From CALESS01 sp041741455 (GTDB taxonomy: Bacteria > Chloroflexota > Anaerolineae > Anaerolineales > Anaerolineaceae): DNA of 64,000 nucleotides. The notes below the pieces were generated by a model that was not told the origin of the DNA, did not search any database, and worked only from the letters and a program-made list of their open reading frames with translations. Below, one piece after another: positions 1 to 10,800 of this stretch (positions are counted from its first letter, which is position 1; the number at the start of each line of letters is the position of its first letter). The position numbers were made by a program, and so were the translations under genes. The DNA lies in NCBI GenBank assembly GCA_041741455.1, contig JBGSJZ010000003.1, positions 29,948-93,947 on the forward strand. The letters run 5' to 3'.

Positions 1-136
1 CTACATCGGTTCCGAATCTACCCTCAAAATTCACATTCGCAATTTGCGCCTCAAATTGGATGACGATCTCAATCAGCCGCGCTATATCGAAACCGTGTTT
101 GGCATTGGTTACCGCTTTTTGGAAGCAGTAGAATGA
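1..136 (+). CDS. Response regulator, C-terminal DNA-binding part (partial)
   Basis: The gene enters from the left edge; reading from base 2, the last 44 codons are visible. They form the recognition helix and C-terminal hairpin of an OmpR/PhoB winged-helix domain: HIRNLRLKL, then PRYIETVFGIGYRF. The stop (134-136) overlaps the kinase start by ATGA, so the two genes are translationally coupled as a two-component system. The receiver domain lies outside the window. Targets cannot be told from the sequence; the large surface-protein gene downstream is a possible one by position only. Confidence 0.9.
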   Translation, partial: YIGSESTLKIHIRNLRLKLDDDLNQPRYIETVFGIGYRFLEAVE

Positions 137-1518
137 AACGGTCACTCAAAGCCAAGCTGATCCTTTCCTACCTGGCGGTGGCGTTGCTCACTGTCCTGGT
201 GGTTTCGGCGGTCATCCGGCTGACTTCCGGTCAATCCCTGATGGACCTGGTGGTCGAACGACAGACTGCCCTGCTCACGGAATCTGTGCAGACCTATTAC
301 ACTGCCAACGGCTCACTGGATGGATTTTTTGCCTATTTCCTTCAGTCCAACCGTATCCAACCAGCTCCCGACCAGACGGTTTTCCCGGACAAACCATCCA
401 GGGAGGGCGACATTCGTGGGGTATATGGCCTGGTGGATGCGGAATACCGGGTGCTCATGCCGACCTTTGGCTACCAAATCGGGCAGATTTTACCGGAAGA
501 CCGCTTGAAACGTGCCATCGCGGTCAAGGTGGATGGCAAAACCATCGCCTGGATATTGCCGGACACTGGCAAGCAATTTGACCTTAGCACGGAGGAAAAA
601 CTCTTCCTGGAGCGCACCAACCTGGCGATTGGTCTTTCAGCCTTGGCCGGCGTACTGGTGGCAGTCGCCATGGGATTCTTGCTCGCAGGAGCGTTGATCA
701 AACCCATCCGCCGCTTGACCCAGGCATCCCAGGAATTGGCGCGCGGCAACCTGCAACAGCAAGTACCCGTTACATCCCTGGACGAGCTGGGCTTGCTCAC
801 GGCCACCTTCAATCAGATGAGTGCCGATCTGGCCCGTGTCGATGAGCAGCGCAAGCGCCTGACGGCGGATATCACCCACGATCTCAGCACTCCTCTGCAA
901 ATCATCTCTGGCTATATTGAAATGTTGGAAGGCGGGGAAGTTACCCTCACCCCCCAACGGATCGGCATTATCAAGACCGAGATTGAGCATCTTCGCCGCC
1001 TGGTTAGTGATCTCACCACCCTGACCCAGGTGGAAGCGGGTGGGTTGGAGATCCAGACTCAAGTGGTTCAACCTGCTTCGTTGCTCGAACGTGTATTTCA
1101 AGCTTACAAGCCGATTGCCGCCCGCCAGGGAGTGGAGTTGGTTCTGGATATTCCTGGTTCCTCCCCGTCGATTCTGGTGGACGAAGGTCGCATGCTGCAG
1201 GTGCTCAAAAACCTGGTGGAGAACGCCCTGCGCTACACCTCTGAGGGCGGTAAGATTACCCTCAGCCTTTCCTCCGGCGATCTTATCCAGTTACGGGTGA
1301 TGGACACTGGATCAGGCATTGATGCGGAAGACCTGCCGTTTGTCTTTGACCGTTTTTATCGGGCAGATAAATCCAGGGGAGCATCCTCTGGCAAAATGGG
1401 TCTGGGTCTGGCCATCTGCAAGGCCCTGGTCACAGCCCAGGGGGGAACCATCACTGCTGAATCCGCCGGCAAGGGTGAGGGTGCCCGGATAGTAGTATCC
1501 TTTGATCCGGTCAAATAA
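133..1518 (+). CDS. Membrane sensor histidine kinase (HAMP, HisKA, HATPase_c)
   Basis: A 461-residue two-component kinase that should phosphorylate the regulator encoded just upstream. Order of parts: N-terminal membrane helix (about 8-30), an extracellular sensor region of about 130 residues without a recognised ligand-binding fold, second membrane helix (about 163-188), HAMP linker (about 190-240), HisKA with the phospho-accepting His249 (DITHDLSTP), then an ATPase domain with N box around Asn360 (NLVENALRY), G1 box at Asp391 (DTGSGID), F box (FDRFYR) and G2 (GLGLAI). All catalytic boxes are intact. The start overlaps the regulator stop (ATGA). The stimulus is unknown. Confidence 0.95.
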   Translation: MKRSLKAKLILSYLAVALLTVLVVSAVIRLTSGQSLMDLVVERQTALLTESVQTYYTANGSLDGFFAYFLQSNRIQPAPDQTVFPDKPSREGDIRGVYGLVDAEYRVLMPTFGYQIGQILPEDRLKRAIAVKVDGKTIAWILPDTGKQFDLSTEEKLFLERTNLAIGLSALAGVLVAVAMGFLLAGALIKPIRRLTQASQELARGNLQQQVPVTSLDELGLLTATFNQMSADLARVDEQRKRLTADITHDLSTPLQIISGYIEMLEGGEVTLTPQRIGIIKTEIEHLRRLVSDLTTLTQVEAGGLEIQTQVVQPASLLERVFQAYKPIAARQGVELVLDIPGSSPSILVDEGRMLQVLKNLVENALRYTSEGGKITLSLSSGDLIQLRVMDTGSGIDAEDLPFVFDRFYRADKSRGASSGKMGLGLAICKALVTAQGGTITAESAGKGEGARIVVSFDPVK

Positions 1519-1586
1519 TGGGGATGTGTCCGATTTTATTGGGGGAAACCAAACAATTTTGTAATCAAATAAAAACCCAAATCGAC

Positions 1587-1615
1587 TTGCGTTAACATTA
1601 ATCTTACCTTAAAAT
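1587..1615 (+). promoter_or_regulatory. Putative sigma-70-type promoter of the giant surface-protein gene
   Basis: The AT-rich gap 1519-1812 carries TTGCGT (1587-1592), a 17-bp spacer and TAAAAT (1610-1615). This would start a transcript with a leader of about 190 nt. The leader holds a stem-loop at 1625-1662 (outer arms CTATCCA/TGGATAG, inner arms CACTT/AAGTG). The gene start at 1813 is preceded by GGAGG at 1804-1808. The -35 box is weak, so this is only a plausible call. Confidence 0.4.
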
Positions 1616-1812
1616 AGACAGAGTCTATCCAGTTTTCGCACTTTTTAAGTGAAATTGGATAGCTGTTTGTATTTCCATGTTGCTTTATTGATTTGTTTTT
1701 GACATTAATATATGTCAATTCTTGTGTTTAGCCACTTATGGAATGAAATTTTGTTTTCTGCCAATATTACCTTTACATATTTTGAATAACTTGGACATTT
1801 TCTGGAGGATGG

Positions 1813-4800
1813 ATGAATAATCAATTGGGCAATAATATGCAGACTCAATCATGGTCAAAATTCATTTCAGTTATTTTTTCGCTTGTTTTCTTATCTATCC
1901 TCATTTTTGCTGGATCTGTTTCTCCGGTTCATGCAGATGGTAGCGTAGATATGACCAATAGCGGGGGGTATCGTCCTTATCTGGAATATCGCACCGATTT
2001 GAATGCTGGTATCCTGCGCCGGACAACCATTTATGTCTATGCAATGCCCACCGAGAGCATTTTGCTGGGTTCCAGTGCCACAGGTATCGGGGCGGGTAAC
2101 ATCACCTATGTGCGCCCGGACGGAACCACCGGCTCCTGTGTTGCCGGTGTGGGTTTGATCGCTAATCGTGCCCAGGAAGTGGCCGGTCCCTATGGAGCAG
2201 GTGGCTTCACTCCCTGTGTGGTTGTGGTTGGAGCCGCCCAGGGTGGAGTCTGGCAGATCAATTTCCTATCACCTAATCAAGCCAGCGCTACAAATCCCCC
2301 CCCATTGCTCGCGACGGCGGCCTGGGCGCAGCCAAATAATGTTGGCTACGTCACAGCATGGGATGTTACGGTACGAACCGCCGGTTCTGTCGTGATGCCG
2401 GGTCGCACGTATGCCAATTATTTGTCTTTGAATATGGGCGGCAATGCTATTTCATTGTCCTCTTTAATTTATGTGCAAACAAGTGATGGTTATCGCTATC
2501 GGGTTGACATGAATAGTATGGATCCGTTTGGCTTCATCTTTTTCTCCAGCCCCAAGGGATTGGTCGACAGCGGCACCGGAGACCCACTCTATCATTCTGT
2601 TGACTTGGAAGGTCCAAACCCGGGCTCTCTGCCAGCCGGGGTGACCATTGATGTTTCTGGCACTGCCACCCATAAAATATTCTTCAAGACCCCGGATTAC
2701 ACTAATCTCCCGGCGTCAGCGCCTATTTCTGGCGGCACCACCTGGTTGGATGTTCCCACTTTCACACCGCCTCCCCCGACCAATTTTGCCTTCACCGGCG
2801 CAGAGGGTACCCCCGGACAGGGAGGCACGAATCCTCTAGGTGGATACTTTAGCTTTGACACAACCCTGGATGGTAGTTTTTCAATCTGGTTGGATATCAA
2901 CCAGGATGGAATTTACGGCAATGCTAACGACCGCCAGTTGTTTGACTATGCTTCAATCGGTACCAACCAGATTTTTTGGGATGGTTTGGATGGCACGGGA
3001 GCCGTCGTTCCAGCCAGCAGCCAGGCCTATAATGCCCGCATTACTTTGAACGCCGGCGAAATTCACTTCCCTTTCATTGATGTTGAAAATAATCCTACAG
3101 GTTTTGTGATTGTTCGCGAGATCCCCAACACGAGCCCACCCGATCCATCCTTGCTCTACTGGGATGATCGCACGGTAACCCAGGAAGGCGGCAATGTTCC
3201 ACCTGTTCCGTTGTATTCCCTGGCAGGGACGCCTAGCAGTGGCGGGGCGCATGGCTTTGCATCCAATTTTGGAGACCGCGAAGCCATTGAAAACTGGACG
3301 TACTTGCCGACCACCCCGGTGCTGATGGCTGGCGGTGTTCAGCTTCTTCAGGCGGATCTGGAAGTAGTCAAAACCCATTCTCCAGCCAACCCGGTTGCCG
3401 GCCAGCCTTATAACTATACGATTGTCGTGACAAATAATGGACCCAGCGATGAGACAGGGATCACTTTTGCAGATACCCTGCCAGCAGTGATGATCAGTCC
3501 TTCTTGGACCTGTGCGGTTACCTCGGGCACAGGAAGTTGTAGCGCACCTTCTGGTACAGGTAGCTCAATCAATTTGAATCTGGATATGAACAATGGTGCT
3601 GTCATCACAATCAATGTGAGCGGAACCCTTTCACCAAGTGCGGTTCCCCCGATTACGAACACAGCGACCGTGACACGCTCTCTGGACGTGACTGACCCCA
3701 ACTTGGTTAATAACACGTCCACCGATACATTCTCTCTAACGACTGGCTTCTCCCTGACGAAAGTTGCAGATGTTGCAAGTGTTGATGCGGCGGGAGATGT
3801 GATCAATTACACCATCACCATCACCAACACCGGCACTCAATCCCTGACAAATGTGACCATTGCCGATCTATTATTGGCAAACCAGGTCTGTACACCCCCT
3901 GAACCAGCTACTCTGGCTCCAACTGCGGTGATGGTTTGCACAGGCGATCACACGGTCACCCAGGCAGAAATGGATGCGGGATTGCCGATCAATAATACTG
4001 TCACGGGGTCAACCAACGAATCTCCGGATCAGACGGCAAGTGAGACAGTCACCATTACCCAGACTCCGGGGCTCTCCATTGTCAAGAGTGTTCTCGAAGC
4101 GAACTACAGCCTGGTTGGAACGGTTTTACATTACTCCTACCTGGTGACCAACTCCGGCAATGTCACACTGACAGGCCCATTTACTGTGACAGATGACCAA
4201 TCGATTGATGAAGCCTGCCCGGCGACCGCTACCCTGGCGCCATTGGCCAGCATCACCTGCACTGCCACTTACACCATTACCCTGGCCGATTTGAATGCGG
4301 GTAGTGTGACGAATATTGCGTCTGCCCATGGATTCTTCGCTAGCAACCCGGTCAATTCGCCAACAGATAGTGAAACTGTAACAGCCTTTATTGGGGCTGA
4401 TCTTTGGTTGGAGAAAACAGTCACCACCTTAACTCCAGATTTTCGATCCAATGTAACCTTCACGCTCACGATTCACAATGATGGTCCAAGCAATGCAAGT
4501 AATGTCACGGTTCAAGATATACTCCCGGCCGGCTTAGCCTATCAAAGTGATGATGGCGGCGGAGCTTACGCAGGTGGAATATGGACGGTTGGTAATCTGG
4601 CAGCCGGAGGAAGCGCATCACTGCAAATAACGGTTTATGTGGATACACCTCTTCCGGTGACAAACTATACCCAAATCTGGACAAGCGATTTACCCGATCC
4701 AGATTCAACTCCTGGGGACACCTCCATCACCCAGGACGATGATGCGGCTGTTACTCTCACACCCCAATTTAGCCGCTTAATTGTGGATAAAACCATGATT

Positions 4801-7800
4801 GGGGGGGGAGCCGATTTCGTCTTCACCGGTACTCCGAATGGAACCATCAACACGGACGGCGGTATCCTGGATTTGATTGTGCCGCCCGGCACTTACACCT
4901 CCACTGAAATCCCAACGGTGGGCTGGACCCTGCAATCAATCGTTTGTAATGATGCAAACAGCACAGGTAATGTATTAACGGGTGTTGCCACATTCAATGC
5001 CGAAGCATTTGAGACCGTGACATGCTTCTTTACCAATGAACTCACAGCTGTTCCGGCTCTGAGCATCGTCAAGAGTGTCACTGAAACGGCGTATGTAGCC
5101 GTGGGCGATGTCCTGCACTACTCCTACCTTGTCACCAACACCGGCAATGTGACGCTGAGTGGCCCCTTCACCGTCACGGACGATCGCTCGACCGACGAAA
5201 CCTGCCCGGCCACTGCAACGCTTGCTCCACTGGCTAGCATCACCTGCACCGCCACTTACAATGTCACCCAGGCCGACCTGGATGCGGGGGATGTGACCAA
5301 CATCGCCTCCGCCCATGGCACCTTTGGAGGCAACCCGGTCGATTCAACGACCGATAGTGAGACGGTGAATGCCGACCAGAACCCTGAACTCACGATCGTC
5401 AAGACCGCCAGTCCAGCGACGTATGACTCCCTGGGAGACGTAATCAACTACAGCTACCTGGTAACCAACACCGGCAACGTGACCCTGAGTGGACCCTTCA
5501 CAGTAACCGATGACCGCTCAACTGACGAAGCCTGCCCGGCCACTGCAACGCTTGCTCCACTTGCCAGCATTACCTGCACCGCCACTTATACCGTAACGCA
5601 AGCTGAACTGGATGCGGGGGATGTGACCAACATCGCCTCCGCCCATGGCACCTTTGGTGGCAACCCGGTCGACTCAACCACCGACAGTGAGACGGTGAAT
5701 GCCGATCAGAACCCTGAACTCACGATTGTCAAGACAGCCAGCCCAGCGACGTATGACTCCGTGGGAGACGTGATCAGCTACAGTTACCTGGTAACCAACA
5801 CCGGCAACGTGACCCTGAGTGGACCCTTCACAGTAACCGATGACCGCTCCACTGACGAAGCCTGCCCGGTCACTGCAACGATTGCTCCGCTGGCCAGCAT
5901 CACCTGCACCGCCACTTATACTGTCACCCAGGCTGACCTGGATGCGGGCAGCGTGACCAACATCGCCTCTGCCCATGGCACCTTTGGTGGCAACCCGGTC
6001 GATTCAACGACCGACAGTGAGACGGTGATGGCCGATCAAAACCCTGAACTCACGATTGTCAAGACAGCCAGTCCAGCGACGTATGATGCTGTGGGAGACG
6101 TGATCAGTTACAGTTACCTGGTGACCAACACCGGCAACGTCACGCTGAGTGGCCCCTTCACCGTCACGGACGACCGCTCCACCGACGAAGCCTGCCCGGC
6201 CACAGCAACGCTTGCTCCACTTGCCAGCATCACCTGCACCGCCACCTACACCATCACCCAGGCTGACCTGGATGCGGGAGTTGTCACTAACATAGCTTCT
6301 GCACACGGCATTTTTAATGGAAACCCGATTGATTCCGCAACCGACAGCGAAACCGTCCCGGCTACTCAAAATCCGGCCCTGACCATCGTCAAGAGTGTCA
6401 CCGAAACGGCGTATGTTGCCGTGGGCGACATACTACACTACTCCTACCTAGTGACTAACACTGGCAATGTGACGCTGAGTGGCCCCTTCACTGTCACGGA
6501 CGACCGCTCCACCGACGAAGCCTGTCCGGCAACCGCCACCCTTGCGCCGTTGGCCAGCATCACCTGCACTGCCACCTACACCATCACCCAGGCGGACCTG
6601 GATGCGGGCGATGTCACCAACATTGCCTCTGCCCATGGCACCTTTGGTGGCAACCCGGTCGATTCAACGACCGACAGTGAAACGGTGGATGCTGACCAAA
6701 ACCCTGAACTCACAATCGTCAAGAGCGCCAGTCCAGCGACGTATGACGCTGTGGGAGACGTGATCAGTTACAGTTACCTGGTGACCAACACCGGCAACGT
6801 CACGCTGAGTGGCCCCTTCACCGTCACGGACGACCGCTCCACCGACGAAGCCTGCCCGGCCACTGCAACGCTTGCTCCACTGGCCAGCATCACCTGCACC
6901 GCCACTTACACGGTCACCCAGGCTGACCTGGATGCAGGCGATGTGACCAACATTGCCTCCGCCCATGGCACCTTTGGCGGCAACCCGGTTGATTCAACGA
7001 CCGACAGTGAGACAGTGAATGCCGACCAAAACCCTGAACTCACGATCGTCAAAACTGCCAGCCCGGCGACGTATGATTCCGTTGGAGACGTGATCAGCTA
7101 CAGCTACCTGGTGACAAACACCGGCAACGTGACCCTGAGCGGACCCTTCACAGTAACAGATGACCGCTCCACTGACGAAGCCTGCCCGGTCACTGCAACG
7201 CTTGCTCCGCTGGCCAGCATCACCTGCACCGCCACTTATACCGTCACCCAGGCTGACCTGGATGCGGGCAGTGTGACCAACATTGCCTCCGCCCATGGCA
7301 CCTTTGGCGGCAACCCGGTCGATTCAACCACCGACAGTGAGACGGTGAATGCCGACCAAAACCCGGAACTCACGATTGTCAAGAGCGTAACTGAAACCAC
7401 CTACGTAGCCGTGGGCGACATCCTGCACTACTCCTATCTTGTGACTAACACCGGCAATGTGACTTTGACAGGTCCCTTTACAGTAACCGATGACCGCTCG
7501 ACTGACGAAACCTGCCCGGCGACCGCCACCCTGGCGCCGACCGCCAGCATCACTTGCACCGCCAGCTACACCGTAACCCAGGCCGACCTGGATGCAGGCG
7601 ATGTCACCAACATTGCCTCCGCCCATGGCAGCTTTGACGGCAACCCGGTCGATTCAACGACAGACAGTGAAACAGTGAATGCGGACCAAAACCCGGCTCT
7701 GAGCATTGTTAAGAGCGTAACCGAAACTACCTACGTAGCCGTGGGCGACATCCTGCACTACTCCTATCTTGTGACTAACACCGGCAACGTGACCTTGAGC

Positions 7801-10800
7801 GGACCCTTCACAGTCACCGATGACCGCTCCACCGACGAAGCCTGTCCGGTCACAGCCACTCTGGCGCCGACCGCCAGCATCACTTGCACCGCCAGCTACA
7901 CCGTAACCCAGGCCGACCTGGATGCAGGCGATGTCACCAACATTGCCTCCGCCCATGGCAGCTTTGACGGCAACCCGGTCGATTCAACGACAGACAGTGA
8001 GACGGTGAATGCCGACCAAAATCCGGCTTTGAGCATTGTTAAGAGTGTAACTGAAACCACCTACGTAGCCGTGGGCGACATCCTGCACTACTCCTATCTT
8101 GTGACTAACACCGGCAACGTCACACTCAGTGGTCCCTTTACTGTAACGGATGACCGCTCTACCGACGAAGCCTGTCCGGTCACTGCAACGCTTGCTCCGC
8201 TGGCCAGCATTACCTGCACCGCCACCTACACCATCACTCAGGCCGACCTGGATGCGGGTGATGTGACCAACATCGCCTCCGCCCATGGCACCTTTGGCGG
8301 CAACCCGGTCGATTCAACGACCGACAGTGAGACGGTGAATGCTGACCAGAATCCAACTCTCTCCTTACTGAAGCAAATTGGTACTTCTGCCTCTGGTCCA
8401 TGGGCATCATCCATCATGGTTGCCGAAGGCAGCTCGGTCTATTATCGATTTGAAATCACCAATACTGGAAATGTCACGCTCAGCCCGGTCTGGGTAACAG
8501 ACCCGGATGTCGATACCAGTAGCTGCATATTTACCGATCCGTTGCTACCAGGCGCGACGACCTCGTGTGTCATTGGACCTGTGACCGTGGTGGTTGGATC
8601 TGTTGTAAATACAGCCTATGCTAGTGGTGATTTCGGTGGAACGACCTATGATTCTGCAGATTCCAGTGCAGAATATATCGGAACGGCTCCAGACCTGTCC
8701 ATCACCAAGTCAGATTCTGGAATATCGGTTGTTCCTGGGGATGTTATCGCCTACACGCTGGATTATCAGAATAGCGGTACTGGCTCGGCGACGGGTGTGG
8801 TAATCACTGAAACCGTTCCCGCCAATACCACATTCAATCCGGGTGCCAGCACAGCTGGTTGGGCTTGTTTACCGGATGCCAACCCGGGTGCAACCTGCAC
8901 TTATGTCGTTGGAACGCTTAATTCGGGGGCGAGTGGATCCATTACATTTGCAGTCCAGGTGGATAACCCCCTGGCAGCTGGTGTGACCCAGGTGGCAAAC
9001 ACCGCAACCATCGCGGATGACGGTACCCAGGGAACGGACCCCACTCCTGACAACAATTCAGATGACGAAGCGACCCCGGTGGACGCTGTTCCGGACTTCT
9101 CGCTTATTAAAACAACCACTGCGACACTGGTCTACCCCGGTGATGTGGTTATTTACACCCTTTCGTATGCAAATGCAGGCAATCAAGATGCCACGGGCGT
9201 AAATATTACCGAGGTAGTTCCGGCCAACACCACCTTTGTTGCAGCCAGCAGTAGTGCTGGATGGAGTTGCACGGACGGTTCTCCAGCAGGTGCTAGTTGT
9301 GTCTTTACGATAGGCAACCTGGCAGCCGGCAGTAGCGGTTCGATAACTTTTGCCGTCCAGGTTTCTATGAATATCCCGGCCGGGGTGGAGACCATTGCCA
9401 ACTCCGCCACCATCGGGGATGACGGCGCTAATGGCGAAGATCCAACCCCGGACAATAATTCAGATGATGCCACTACACCATTGGATGCCCAACCTGACCT
9501 TGCCATTACCAAAACGGATAACGATGGTGTAGGCGCTCCGGGTGGGGTGGTGGTTTACACACTGGTAATCACCAACAATGGCACCCAGGCTGCAACGGGT
9601 GTGGTAGTGACCGAAACAGTGCCACTCTACACAACTTTTGAAGCGGGTTCCAGCACAGTGGGCTGGGCATGTGCTCCGGATGCAAGTGCTGGCAGCACCT
9701 GTACATTTGATATTACCCAGATCAGTGCTGGTGCCACCCGGACGCTCTCCTTTGGCGTGCGCATCGATGCGACATTACCAACTGGTGTGGAGCAGATTGC
9801 CAATGGCGCTCGTGTGGCAGATGATGGAACCAATGGTGAAGATCCTACTCCTGAAGATAACTCTGATGAGGATACAACACCGGTGGATGCATCACCAAAT
9901 CTTTCCATTATCAAGACTGATGGCGTGACCCAGGTCACCCCCGGTGCTGAATTGACCTACACCCTGACCATTACCAATAATGGCGGCCAGGAAGCGACCG
10001 GTATCACCATCACCGACACTTTACCCGAAGGCTTGATCTTCCAAACCGCCAGTGATGGTGGCTCATACAACGACACGGATCGAACGATTAGCTGGACATT
10101 GGCCAGCCTGCCCGCTGGTCAGAGCATTACCCGCACAATCACAGTCCAGGTGGACCCGGAACTGGATGGAGAAATTCTCCTGCTGACGAATGTAGCTGTG
10201 GTGCAGGATGACGGCGCTAATGGTGAAGACCCGAATCCCGAAGATAATACGAGTGAAGATACCGATTTGATTGGATCGGGCGGCAAGGAAATTGTTGCCC
10301 ATAACGTTGCAGAAACTGTCTTGCCCGACGTGGCAATCGGCGAACTGCTGACCTATGAAGTCAAGCTGACCGTCAGCCCGGGTGAAGTTACCAATTTGGT
10401 ACTCACGGATATTCTGGACCGCGGTCTGGCCTTTGTGAATTGCCAGGTCATTGCCCCGCCTGGTTTGATAGCTTCTCCGCTAACTTTTGACCAAATCTGT
10501 GCCGCAGCCACGGTGATTAGCACTGAACCTGCCGCCAGTACCAACCCGGCGGATGCTGGTCGCAAAATGGTGGTCATCTTTGGAACGGTGAGCAATGCTG
10601 GCCAACAAGACTTGGATCTCACGGTCCGTTATCAGGTGGTGGTACTCGATAGTGCTGAGAATTTGCGCGGTGTGGAGTTAAATAATGCCGCTATGTGGGA
10701 ATGGGACGGAGGTTCGTTGGAGAGTACAGCTCCGCCTGTCATCATTGTTGAGCCAGCGCTCAGCCTGGTCAAGACGGTCAGCCAACCTTCTGCCTTGCCT

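Noticed and set aside
5674..8286. A ladder of about 100-codon open frames on the minus strand, one per 330-bp repeat
   Set aside because: They repeat because the plus-strand repeat does, have no ribosome-binding sites and give Gly/Val-rich sequences unlike any protein family.
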